A stretch of 64,000 bases of DNA, taken from positions 3,730,001 through 3,794,000 of the forward strand of contig NZ_CP034015.1 in assembly GCF_003855395.1 (NCBI RefSeq), in the 5' to 3' direction. Both the position numbers and the translations under genes were made by a program. The stretch comes from Shewanella livingstonensis (GTDB lineage Bacteria; Pseudomonadota; Gammaproteobacteria; Enterobacterales; Shewanellaceae). The notes beneath the pieces were generated by a model, which was not told where the DNA came from, did no database searches, and saw nothing but the letters and a program-made list of their open reading frames with translations. Below, piece after piece: positions 1 to 8,228 of the stretch (positions are counted from its first letter, which is position 1; the number at the start of each line of letters is the position of its first letter).

Positions 1-1
1 T

Positions 2-616
2 CGTAATCAACACAACCCCATGTGGCAAAATATCGACATTATTGTCGACTCCCCCATGGCAGCAAACTTCACCCAAAAATACAGGGAATTTAAGAACCTG
101 TGGGACAAAGAGGCTAAGCGAAAACTTAAACAAGGCCGTCATCCGTTAGATTTTGAACAACTCACCACCATCGACAGCCATCAAGATCACTTGGCGGTGA
201 TCAACTATTTAGATTCGGTCAATAAGCCCGCCATCATCATTGCCGCATCGGGCATGTGCACGGGAGGCCGAATTAGCAACTACCTTAGCCGCTTTTTACC
301 CAAAGCCACTACCGACGTATTATTTGTCGGCTACCAAGCTAAAGGCACCACAGGTCGAGACATACAAGAATACGGACCTCAAGGCGGATACGTGTATATC
401 AACGAACAAAAGATTGATATTAACGCCACGATTCACACCATCAGTGGTTACTCCGCTCACGCAGACCAACACAACCTCATCAATTTTGTTAAACGCATGC
501 ACCACAAACCTAAACATATTCGTATTGTTCATGGCGATGATGAGGCTAAACAAGCGTTGGCCTCAGCATATCAAGCATTGTTACCCATGGCAGAGATTGA
601 GATCGGTAAAGCCTAA
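2..616 (+). CDS. Beta-CASP metallo-beta-lactamase-fold RNase-like protein, C-terminal part (5' end outside window)
   Basis: The reading frame is open from base 2 and ends at 616, so only the last ~204 residues are present. Visible family landmarks are the beta-CASP/RMMBL motifs: a DSPMA segment near the start, an 'IIIAASGMCTGGRI' segment, the 'GYQAKGTTGR' loop, then 'ISGYSAHADQ' (metal-ligand His) and a terminal 'IVHGDDEA' block. These are typical of the YsmB/CPSF-like MBL-fold RNA-processing hydrolases common in gammaproteobacteria. The N-terminal HxHxDH metal site must lie upstream of the window. The protein is predicted cytoplasmic with a two-zinc hydrolase fold; RNA as substrate is a family inference. 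It runs toward the convergent TonB receptor gene, with 46 bp between the stops. Confidence 0.85.
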   Translation, partial: RNQHNPMWQNIDIIVDSPMAANFTQKYREFKNLWDKEAKRKLKQGRHPLDFEQLTTIDSHQDHLAVINYLDSVNKPAIIIAASGMCTGGRISNYLSRFLPKATTDVLFVGYQAKGTTGRDIQEYGPQGGYVYINEQKIDINATIHTISGYSAHADQHNLINFVKRMHHKPKHIRIVHGDDEAKQALASAYQALLPMAEIEIGKA

Positions 617-662
617 CAACACCAAACGGCAATCAAAAACAGTTCACCGGTGAGATGACAAG

Positions 663-2744
663 TTAATGACCAAATTTAACTCTGACACCTGCGTTAGCAA
701 TAAACCCATCATTACGTGACCAGATATCAGTAGTCCATTGGCCGCTAGGCGATCTATTAGGCAGTAACATAGGATGTTCATCGGTTTGTTTTACATCGAG
801 TAAGTTTTCTAAGTTAATAAACCAACTGACTCTGCCAACAGTAATTTCGCCCATTAAACCCAGATGCCAATAAGGATTGGTTTCATCAATATAAGGGTTA
901 TCGTTAACGTTTTGAGTACCGGTATAATAAGCTTCAAAGCCCGCTCTAAAATTGCCATGTTGCTCCCACATAGCGACAAAACCACCAGAGTGACGTGGTG
1001 TTAAGGCAATGGCTCTTCTGCCGTCCCCGTCGGGTGACACTTCAGTTGCATCTAGATACAAGTAACTTGCGGTCAACTTAACATCGCCTAAATAGTAACG
1101 CAGCAACACTTCAGAACCACGGATCTGACTTTCGCCGGGTGCATTAACCAACCTAACAGCGTCTAAGGAACCATCGTTATTGGCAGAGAAAGCCTCTAAA
1201 CCCGTGACGTTATCCACATTCGAGCCAAACAAGGTCAAACTCGTTTCCACATCATCAAAGGTATAACTCACATCAAGCGAAGCCGTTTTCGCGCGCTCTT
1301 CTTGTAAGTTGTCAATCGGCGCTAACCTTGATAATCCTGCAGCCTCAATCTCTTCAACAAACGGTGTAGGAGCAAAGTACCCTTCCCCATAAGAGCCTCT
1401 TATGGTTAAGTCACTTGGGCGATAAAGCACCGACACTCTTGGGCTAAATTGAGTACCATATTCACTGTGATCATCAATGCGCGCACTGTAAGAAGTGGTG
1501 ATTTGGTCTGTCAGCTCATAATCAAGTTGAGCAAATGCACCCGGCACTTTATAAGAATAATCAAACTCAGGAAAAGTCTCAGAGGCAAAAATTTCAGACT
1601 GATAGGCTAAACCAACAACCCAATCACTGTTATCGGTATAACCTGCGATGCTATTTTCAAGTAAATAACTCTCGTGTTGGTCTTCTTCTATATCGGCACC
1701 ATAAACATGCACATGATCTTGTACCATCGCCGATGCGCGAGTATTAAACGTCAGAGTCTCCAGTAACGGCATACTAAACACAAGGCCGCCATCAAGCCGG
1801 TCTGAATCTTGCGATTGCTCAAACGAAGTACCATCAGCGACCGTATTATCACCTAAAGTACCGCCAGTACGCTGCTCGGTCATAAACCCGCTAGTCACAT
1901 ACAGTGTTTGTCCTTCTTGCCCTTCCCAAAATAATCGAGGACGTACAGTGTATCGCTCATAACCTGCCAGATCGATCCAGCCGTCATCATCTATATCTTG
2001 CTTGTCTTGATAATGAGCACCTGCCGTCACCGACCCTTTTATATTCTCGCTCAATGGCGACTCAAAATAGGTGGTCACATCCTGACCATCGCGCGTGGTT
2101 GCATTGACCAACACTTCACCGCTTAATTCATCACCAGGCGTTCGAGACACAAGGTTAATGACCCCGCCGAGTGCTGAACCACCATAAAGTGATGACGCCG
2201 AGCCTTTAATAATTTCAACGCGACTTAAATCAGTCGGCGGCACTTGCAACAAACCAATCGATCCTGCTTGATTACCGTACAACGGTAAACCATCGGCCAA
2301 TAATTGGGTATAACGACCATACAAGCCTTGTAGGCGAATATTAGCACTGCCTAACGCAGGTGAAGTTGTTTGTAACCTTACCCCACCCGTTTCTGCCACT
2401 AGCATAGAAATATTACCCGGTCTCATCGCTGCTTTTTCTTCAATCTCTTCGCGGTTAATGACCTCAACTCGAATAGGTTGTTCATCGGCAATTCGCCCAG
2501 AGCGAGTGGCTTGTATGACAATGGTTTCCATTTCTTCTTCGTGTTCATGCTCGTGTTCATCGACATCCACTTTTGGGGCATCATGCTCAGAATGTTCATG
2601 GTTTTCAGTCTGGCTCTTACTGTCATTCTCACTGTGATTTGCACTCTGTCCAGACGTATTTATCGAGTCGTCCACCACACTGGCTTCACTCACCCCAATA
2701 ACACCTAGCGACAAAATTAATGACGCCGCGGAATAACTCAACAT
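663..2744 (-). CDS. TonB-dependent outer-membrane receptor with His-rich N-terminal extension (probable metal uptake)
   Basis: About 693 aa when started at the ATG at 2744, which has an AAGGAAG ribosome site just upstream and opens a signal peptide; a longer in-frame start at 2807 would run back across the promoter. After the signal peptide (about 1-22) comes a His/Glu/Asp-rich stretch (about 37-70, repeated HE pairs), a TonB-box-like ETIVIQATR (73-81), a plug domain (about 85-205, with SSLYGGSALGGVINL) and a beta-barrel ending in aromatic-containing GVRVKFGH. His-rich loops are known from ZnuD-like zinc receptors, so zinc or another transition metal is the likely substrate; this is inference. 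The gene is divergent from a ZntR-type MerR regulator gene and shares the 75-bp control region. Confidence 0.88.
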   Translation of the reverse strand: MLSYSAASLILSLGVIGVSEASVVDDSINTSGQSANHSENDSKSQTENHEHSEHDAPKVDVDEHEHEHEEEMETIVIQATRSGRIADEQPIRVEVINREEIEEKAAMRPGNISMLVAETGGVRLQTTSPALGSANIRLQGLYGRYTQLLADGLPLYGNQAGSIGLLQVPPTDLSRVEIIKGSASSLYGGSALGGVINLVSRTPGDELSGEVLVNATTRDGQDVTTYFESPLSENIKGSVTAGAHYQDKQDIDDDGWIDLAGYERYTVRPRLFWEGQEGQTLYVTSGFMTEQRTGGTLGDNTVADGTSFEQSQDSDRLDGGLVFSMPLLETLTFNTRASAMVQDHVHVYGADIEEDQHESYLLENSIAGYTDNSDWVVGLAYQSEIFASETFPEFDYSYKVPGAFAQLDYELTDQITTSYSARIDDHSEYGTQFSPRVSVLYRPSDLTIRGSYGEGYFAPTPFVEEIEAAGLSRLAPIDNLQEERAKTASLDVSYTFDDVETSLTLFGSNVDNVTGLEAFSANNDGSLDAVRLVNAPGESQIRGSEVLLRYYLGDVKLTASYLYLDATEVSPDGDGRRAIALTPRHSGGFVAMWEQHGNFRAGFEAYYTGTQNVNDNPYIDETNPYWHLGLMGEITVGRVSWFINLENLLDVKQTDEHPMLLPNRSPSGQWTTDIWSRNDGFIANAGVRVKFGH

Positions 2745-2787
2745 ACAACTTCCTTTTAACAACACATTACCGAAAATGATATGCTTA

Positions 2788-2818
2788 AGCTTAAAGGTTA
2801 CAGCCACTGGAAGGTCAA
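2788..2818 (-). promoter_or_regulatory. MerR-type promoter/operator of the TonB receptor gene
   Basis: Reading the minus strand, TTGACC (2818-2813) is followed after exactly 19 bp by TAAGCT (2793-2788). An over-long 19-bp spacer is the hallmark of MerR-family activated promoters. The spacer centre is CAG-TGG-CTG, the same layout as the TAG-TGG-CTA core of CadR/PbrR-type operators, although the outer half-sites are poorly symmetrical. The site overlaps the ribosome-binding GGAAGG of the divergent merR gene, so binding could also affect the regulator's own expression. Confidence 0.6.
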
Positions 2819-2819
2819 T

Positions 2820-3209
2820 ATGAAAATAAGTGAATTGGCATCAATTGCCCAGGTATCGGTTAAAACCATCCGATATTATGAGCAAATTGGTTTACTCTCT
2901 CCGCCAATCCGTACCAGTAATGGCTATCGTCATTACCAACAAAAAGACATTGAGACATTAGTGTTCATAAGACGATGCAGAGAATTAAACATCGGACTCG
3001 ATGACATCAAGCGCTTGGTTGATACACAACAAGACCCAAAATCGTCGTGCGCACTAGTCGACAATATCATTGCCGAACAACTTGCCCGCATTCAACAAAC
3101 CCAGCGAGAGTTGGCATTACTAGAACAATCATTAGCGGCACTCGCGAGCTGCTGTAAAAGCCATCAGATCAAAGATTGCAGTATTTTACAAACGCTGAAA
3201 TCGGTTTAA
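2820..3209 (+). CDS. MerR-family metal-responsive regulator, ZntR-like
   Basis: 129 aa from the ATG at 2820, preceded by GGAAGG. Residues 1-70 form the MerR winged HTH (KTIRYYEQIGLL, 'NGYRHY'), followed by a dimerisation helix. The metal-binding residues look ZntR-like: Cys77 at the start of the long helix and a C-terminal loop with Cys111-Cys112, His115 and Cys120. E. coli ZntR uses Cys79, Cys114, Cys115, His119 and Cys124, so the set is complete but the loop is one residue shorter. This favours Zn(II) (or Cd/Pb) over Cu(I) sensing. Divergent from the TonB receptor gene, which it probably controls; this would be unusual, because ZntR normally drives efflux rather than uptake. Confidence 0.85.
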   Translation: MKISELASIAQVSVKTIRYYEQIGLLSPPIRTSNGYRHYQQKDIETLVFIRRCRELNIGLDDIKRLVDTQQDPKSSCALVDNIIAEQLARIQQTQRELALLEQSLAALASCCKSHQIKDCSILQTLKSV

Positions 3210-3299
3210 GTGAATTAAAACAGTACCTTACAGGTACCGTTAGCAAAGGCAATGGGGTAATCCAGTGAACATTTGCAATGAGTGTTCGCCTTTCGGGAG

Positions 3300-3650
3300 C
3301 TAACGATTTTCGATTTTCCAGCATGTGGAAAACTATTTTGTTAACTGAGTGGGGTCGTGAGATAACGAATTTCGATTTTCCACTATGTGGAAAACGCTAT
3401 TTTGTTAACTGAGAGGGTGTCGTGGGATAACGAATTTCGATTTTCCACTATGTGGAAAACGCTATTTTGTTAACTGAGTGAGGTGCTGAGATAACGAATT
3501 TCGATTTTCCACTATGTGGAAAACGCTATTTTGTTATCTGAGAGGGTGGCATTGGATAACGAATTTCGATTTTCCACTATGTGGAAAACGCTACTTTGTT
3601 ATCTGAGAGGGTGGCATTGGATAACGATTTTCGATTTTCTGCTTTGGGCT
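3300..3650. repeat. Tandem ~65-bp hairpin repeat, six units
   Basis: Units begin at about 3300, 3362, 3427, 3491, 3556 and 3621 (spacing 62-65 bp). The middle four are nearly identical; the first and last are diverged or truncated. Each unit has ATAACGAATTTCG, a stem-loop TTTTCCAC-TAT-GTGGAAAA, then CGCTATTTTGTTAACTGAG and a variable 10-14 bp joint. No protein is encoded. The 8-bp stem in every unit would make a row of small cruciforms or RNA hairpins. It lies at the junction between chromosomal genes and the accessory island. The remaining sequence up to 3803 shows nothing recognisable. Confidence 0.85.
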
Positions 3651-3803
3651 TTTTGAGGACAATCTAGCGCGGAACTCATCGTGGAGCGGGTGGTGAAGCA
3701 CCTAATGAAGACTCCGAATACATTAGCGCAAACCAACCTCGTTATCGACAATATCATTTGCAATAACGAGGCGGACCATACATTTTTGTGTCTGTTGTTT
3801 AAG

Positions 3804-4406
3804 TTAATTGCCAAGGTTCTCTAGGTATTTAACGAACGGAGCAAAATCACCTTTGTCAGCTTCCTTAAGGCAAGAGATATAAGCTTTGCGCTCTTCGCTC
3901 ACTTTCTCTAGGTTGCCCTCTGCCCAGTTAAGCGGTGGCTCTTCTAGTAAAACCATGCGAACAACATCGGTAAATATACGCGAGTGCCTGCCGTTACCAT
4001 TTGGGAAAGGGTGAATCTCAACAAGCTTGTGCTGTATGCGAGCGCTGAGCTCTAGATGTGAGTAGTGTTTGAACTTTACCCAGCACTTGGCATCTTCTAG
4101 AAAGTTGTGGAGCTTGGGCCTGATTTGGAAGGGATCACAGCCAATGCTTAACTCTTTGTTTCGAGTGGCCCCAGCCCAGGTCCATACATCACCAAATAGG
4201 TGCTGATGGAGGGCAAGAACGAACTCAGCCGAGAAAATAGAATCCAGCGTTAGGCCAGAGATACCACTAACCCATTGCTGGCCTGCTAGGATATTGGATT
4301 GTTCAAGTTCGTTAAGTTGTTCTCTTGTTGTTACGTGTGGGTGTTTCAACCCTTCCATATCATCTGGATCAAGCGGTGTAGCAGCTTCTGGTTCATCAAT
4401 AATCAA
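3804..4406 (-). CDS. Fic-domain protein, 'mobile mystery protein B' type
   Basis: 200 aa. The Fic active-site motif HPFPNGNGRHSR is complete at about 132-143, with catalytic His132, preceded by the Fic-core helices (WTWAGATRNKE around 75-86). Fic proteins usually transfer AMP from ATP to target hydroxyls; the target here is unknown. The start is TTG at 4406, which overlaps the TGA stop of the upstream XRE gene (TTGA), implying translational coupling. The pairing of a small Fic protein with an XRE partner in this order matches the 'mobile mystery protein A/B' pair known from many mobile regions. It is probably a toxin-antitoxin-like unit, not shown experimentally in this sequence. Confidence 0.82.
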   Translation of the reverse strand: MIIDEPEAATPLDPDDMEGLKHPHVTTREQLNELEQSNILAGQQWVSGISGLTLDSIFSAEFVLALHQHLFGDVWTWAGATRNKELSIGCDPFQIRPKLHNFLEDAKCWVKFKHYSHLELSARIQHKLVEIHPFPNGNGRHSRIFTDVVRMVLLEEPPLNWAEGNLEKVSEERKAYISCLKEADKGDFAPFVKYLENLGN

Positions 4407-4915
4407 AATACTTTGTCTTCCATATTTTTACCCCATAGCTTACGCCCACCGGCACGCATAATTTCTTCGGCTAGTTCATTTATTAAGATATTTTCTTTCT
4501 CTTTGCTAACTGATTGCGCCTCTAGAAACATATTTTTAGATGCTTTCTTTACTTCTATTGTCGCAATCATCAGCGCACGCTCTTGCATTATGTCAGAAAC
4601 AGCCTTTTTAGGTTTTAGAGTGTATGAGAAGTCACAGTCTAGAGCTTCAGCCAGTTGCCTTAACTGATTTAGAGTTATGTCGCCATCAGCCTCGCGCCTT
4701 TCAAGGACTGAAATTCTATTTCTTGTCATGCCAGCTCTATCTGCTAGCTGGGCGCCTGACATATCCAGAGCTTTTCTTACTGTTCTAATCCAGCCCTCTT
4801 TAGGTATTGAGGGGATTAGCGTTCCCTTAACTGCATCAACCAGTTCTCTGTACTGTCTTAAAACCGTTTTCTTAACGGGTTGTTGCTTGTGCGGATTGCT
4901 TCGAAAAGAGTACAT
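4403..4915 (-). CDS. XRE-family HTH protein, 'mobile mystery protein A' type
   Basis: About 170 aa from the ATG at 4915, chosen over 4933 because GAGG stands seven bases upstream of it. A helix-turn-helix occupies roughly residues 35-90 (IRTVRKALDMSGAQLADRAGMTRNRISVLERRE), followed by a charged C-terminal helix region. It is the likely DNA-binding partner and regulator of the Fic gene, with which it overlaps by four bases. The ~250 bp upstream contain a cluster of GATAC/GTATC boxes that look like its operators. Function is inferred from the family pairing. Confidence 0.8.
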   Translation of the reverse strand: MYSFRSNPHKQQPVKKTVLRQYRELVDAVKGTLIPSIPKEGWIRTVRKALDMSGAQLADRAGMTRNRISVLERREADGDITLNQLRQLAEALDCDFSYTLKPKKAVSDIMQERALMIATIEVKKASKNMFLEAQSVSKEKENILINELAEEIMRAGGRKLWGKNMEDKVF

Positions 4916-4959
4916 AGTAACCTCGTTTTCCATTGTTTATGTCTTAAGCGTAATCGAAA

Positions 4960-5197
4960 TTAGATACACTTTCCATTTTGCGTATTTCAATATGATGACA
5001 CAAATTTGATATTTGTATCACATAATAGATACATAATATTTTGTATTGCATTTGTTTTGATTACAAAAAAACAGTAAATGCATCTTAATTAAGATACATA
5101 TTTTGTTAGGCGTATGAGATTATAGATACTAATTATGATTTTGTATCTTAAAAAGGATACATCAAATTAACTATTGTAATTGGATTAAGATACAAAA
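4960..5197. promoter_or_regulatory. Operator-like array of AGATACA/TGTATCT boxes upstream of the mystery A/B pair
   Basis: At least eight copies of a (T)AGATACA or TGTATC(T) box occur at about 4961, 5013, 5026, 5080, 5090, 5122, 5141, 5154 and 5187. The pair at 5078-5099 forms an almost perfect palindrome (GTATCTTAATTAAGATGC on one strand), and 5141-5161 is another facing pair. The clustering directly in front of an XRE regulator gene points to autoregulation by that protein. From 5200 to 5549 I see no gene. Confidence 0.6.
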
Positions 5198-5562
5198 AAC
5201 CACTTAATAGCGGCCTTTTTGTGCTTGAAGGCTAGCTGAGGTGAGTAGCTCGCGCAAGACAATGAGGTCAAGTGTTGCCTCTTATCACCCATTACTTTTT
5301 GTATTTTAAAATCAGTAACCCCCCCAAAAAAACACAACTTGAGCCGTAGCTCACATTGGGGCGTGCGACGTGAGGTCGTATGAAGCGCTGTTCACCGCTT
5401 TTGAGTGAACCATCTGTATCACCAGATGAACCTAGGAACAATGGTTAAAGTCTGGCTTTATGGTTAAAGGGCTGTTTTATCTAATATGTCGAGAAAAATG
5501 AACCGCTGAGCAACCAGTATGATACTTTAATACTTGGTATGGCACTTTATTACTCGACCACA

Positions 5563-5815
5563 GTTAGTCGATACCCACCACCCGCCTCAATAAAAAGTGA
5601 GAAATTTTTAGCGTGACCATCGGTTGCCGCTAATAGCCAAAACAGCACCTGAGACTTCATGAAGTTAACTCGATCTTGCTCTGAATTGGTGGAGCCTAAT
5701 AAAGATGACATAATCTGCTCAATATCGGGACCGCCGTGGCTTTCATATTTTCTCGCTAGCGGAATGTTTAATGCTTGGCAAAAGTCCTCTTGGGGCAAAC
5801 GCATAATCCATTTAC
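5563..5815 (-). pseudogene. Orphan internal fragment of hipA (duplicate of 18595-18847)
   Basis: These 253 bp are almost identical (I count four mismatches) to the middle of the hipA gene at 18270-19583, corresponding to about residues 248-330 of that protein. The fragment includes the catalytic-loop motif ATDGHAKNFSLF but lacks the N-terminal domain, the ATP-binding SIAGAQEK loop and the later DILS metal-binding motif. Both edges are abrupt and no longer flank any hip sequence. An open frame (5550-5912) happens to run through it, but no functional kinase is possible. The high identity means recent copying or conversion. Confidence 0.85.
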
Positions 5816-6077
5816 AGTAGATGATGCCCGTGGCGTTGAGTCTAGTAAAGACAGGATGCTCAGCAAAGAGGAAATTCACCGTTGGCCTCTCTCTTTGTAT
5901 AAACAGGGGCATAATATGGTACTGCGGCCAAAACCAGTTTTTACCTTCACCTCGGGCAAACGCAAAACCCGCTGCTGACGAGGTGGGTGTATTGCTGCTT
6001 AGGGTGATTGACGCTAACTAGGCGAGTTTGGCTATCACATGTTTGTACTACAGGAAGGGGCGAAACGGGACGCCCTA

Positions 6078-7196
6078 TTAAAGTAGATCTTTGAGCCGGT
6101 TTAACAGCGCTTTACGGCTACTATTAGCCACAATGAAGCATTTGAAACTCTGTTCAAAAGCAGGACGATCCCCTTTGAACTGATAGGCTTCGTTCAGCTG
6201 ATGCAAATCGCGTGATGCCGCATCGTAACCACTGGCGCAAGTTCGATCCGCTTGCTCTTGTGCTTGCTGCCAGCAGCGCTCACGCTGATTGTAGAGATCC
6301 GTCAACATTTTCTCTTTTTCCGCTTTTTCAATCGCCATTTTTTTTGCGATCGCTGCGGCTTGCTCCTGCTGTAATTGGCTTTGAGCTTGTTCAAAGTAAG
6401 AAGAAATCACGTCGGGGGTTAACCAATACTGATAGGTTTCGTCTTTGTTGGCAGATTCTTTTCGCGTCATCGCTAAGGCTTGATGACGGGTTAGCTGGCC
6501 TTGTTCAAAAAGCGTGCTTAATAGCGTGTTTTTCTCCGCTTCCGTGAGATTATGCAGCCACACATCATACTGAAATTGGGCTTGTTTTGCTTGGTGACGT
6601 GGTTGTTCGTTCAGTACCATCGCAAGTGCTTTAACCCAAGCTAAGGAAATATCATACAACGCAGAAAAAGCCTGTAATTCCTCACTAAGATGCTCAAAAT
6701 CGAATTGAATTAAAGGTATTTCCTCAAGTTCGTCATTACAATCTAACGCTTTGAGCCACATAAAGTACACAAGGCGCCAATTACCTTGGATTAACTCGCT
6801 GCGTAAACCAGCTAAATACTGGAAAAAGTCGTTAGCATTTTCATCGTCAAAATATTCATAATACTCCTCGAGGGAAAAAATCAGCAATTGCCATTCTTCA
6901 CTTTCGTGTACATGAAACCCATCACGTGAAAAACCAAGTAACGCATCAGGAAGAGTTCCTGCTGGTAGCTTGATGTAAGCATCGATTGTGCCCCAATCGG
7001 CATAGTAAAAACCAATGTCGAAGTATGTTAACATCAGCTCAGCGGGTTCTGCCTTTAAGTCACTGTAGGTGTAATACACCTGAAAGGACGTAGCGCTGAT
7101 CTCAGCGCGGCTTGAAACGGTTCTGAGTGATTGGCGTGCCTTAGCATCCAAGTACCCATCCAATCGCTCGAATTTATAGTATTGATATTCGCTCAC
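6078..7196 (-). CDS. Uncharacterised protein in hipBA-associated operon
   Basis: 372 aa, GTG start at 7196 with AAGG upstream, only 10 bp after the stop of the SEC-C gene. The N-terminal third (YQYYKFERLDGYLDAKARQSLR, SSRAEISATSF, YYADWGTI, 'YIKLP') belongs to a widespread bacterial family of unknown function that I recognise only by its conserved opening. The C-terminal third is a charged, probably coiled helix (about 265-325, rich in Gln, Ala, Lys, Glu). No signal peptide, membrane segment or catalytic motif is evident. It is the last gene of a four-gene minus-strand run hipB-hipA-SEC-C-this gene, so a role linked to the HipA kinase is an inference from position. Confidence 0.7.
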   Translation of the reverse strand: MSEYQYYKFERLDGYLDAKARQSLRTVSSRAEISATSFQVYYTYSDLKAEPAELMLTYFDIGFYYADWGTIDAYIKLPAGTLPDALLGFSRDGFHVHESEEWQLLIFSLEEYYEYFDDENANDFFQYLAGLRSELIQGNWRLVYFMWLKALDCNDELEEIPLIQFDFEHLSEELQAFSALYDISLAWVKALAMVLNEQPRHQAKQAQFQYDVWLHNLTEAEKNTLLSTLFEQGQLTRHQALAMTRKESANKDETYQYWLTPDVISSYFEQAQSQLQQEQAAAIAKKMAIEKAEKEKMLTDLYNQRERCWQQAQEQADRTCASGYDAASRDLHQLNEAYQFKGDRPAFEQSFKCFIVANSSRKALLNRLKDLL

Positions 7197-7206
7197 GATG
7201 ACCTTG

Positions 7207-8211
7207 CTATGCGTTAATGGTGAATTGAAAGGTGTGTTTTAACAAAGGCTGTACCTGAACCACTCTGGCGACGGGTTCAGCGTTTAAATAACGTCTGGGG
7301 TCAATGGTCACAAATCCCCAAAACTGTAAAAATCGCTCAATAAAACGTGATTCAATGAGTATGCTTAAACTTCTTTCTGACGAGAAGTCATCTTCCGTAG
7401 GGAAAGACTGTCGTAAATCGGGGAATGCCGTCATAACCTCTTCAACCAGCTGATCCACACTGTTGTGGCTTTGAATACGCCACAGCATGAACAACCAAAA
7501 GGGTCGCAAGTCGATATTGTATTCAAAACCGTCCAAATACCCCCAGTTATATTTGCTGATTGCAGCTTCTAACATAAGTTTGAAAAATGCTTGTATACCT
7601 TCGGCCTGATACTGTTTTTGCGCTGATTTTTTCACATGGTAGCGGCCGCTGCGTCGATAAATAATGCCACTAATTTCGGCTAGCACTCTGGTGTAGTGCA
7701 AAGCATTAAACTTATCTTCGTTACTACCTGCAAACTCACTGATACTAATGTGACGATCGAATTGAGCAACGGCAAACTCAGGCAATAACTCACTGGCCTG
7801 TTTGACCAATTTAGCCGGTAAGTTGCCTTTGCTCGTTGCTTTGAATGATCCATCTTGCGCCATGGCCTCATCAAGAATGAGAGCGAGATAACGCATCACC
7901 GGGCTGGCCAACAGCTCATATGGTGTGCTGATTGTCACCCACTGTAATTCATCGAAAGGCGCATAAAGCCAATTGGCCATTTGCGTTGGTGTCACACCAC
8001 AAAAATCGGGATGAGGTTGATTATTGCGATCCTGGACTTTGTGCTGTAAAGCAGCGTTGAGTTCATCAAGGGTCAAATTTGGTTTCATTGCCAGCATGGC
8101 GTCGACATCATCAAAGACTTGGGCATGTTGTTTGGAGAGGCTGCTCATACAGCAACGTTTAAATTTTTTACCGCTGCCACAATGGCAAAGATCGTTACGA
8201 CCAAGCTTCAT
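7207..8211 (-). CDS. SEC-C motif protein
   Basis: 334 aa, ATG at 8211 with AAGAAGGGA upstream. It opens with a SEC-C zinc-binding motif at about residues 9-21 (CHCGSGKKFKRCC), here at the N-terminus rather than the usual C-terminal tail position known from SecA. The rest (about 25-334) is alpha-helical-looking and not recognised. The gene follows hipA by 17 bp and precedes the uncharacterised gene by 10 bp, so the three are almost certainly co-transcribed. SEC-C motifs bind zinc and mediate contacts with protein or ribosomal partners in other families; the partner here is unknown. Confidence 0.75.
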   Translation of the reverse strand: MKLGRNDLCHCGSGKKFKRCCMSSLSKQHAQVFDDVDAMLAMKPNLTLDELNAALQHKVQDRNNQPHPDFCGVTPTQMANWLYAPFDELQWVTISTPYELLASPVMRYLALILDEAMAQDGSFKATSKGNLPAKLVKQASELLPEFAVAQFDRHISISEFAGSNEDKFNALHYTRVLAEISGIIYRRSGRYHVKKSAQKQYQAEGIQAFFKLMLEAAISKYNWGYLDGFEYNIDLRPFWLFMLWRIQSHNSVDQLVEEVMTAFPDLRQSFPTEDDFSSERSLSILIESRFIERFLQFWGFVTIDPRRYLNAEPVARVVQVQPLLKHTFQFTINA

Positions 8212-8228
8212 TGTTATGTCCCTTCTTA

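Noticed and set aside
3300..3806. Possible CRISPR array (3.3 kb and 33.2 kb repeats)
   Set aside because: Units have no variable spacers, the whole unit is conserved, and no cas genes are present; these are tandem repeats.
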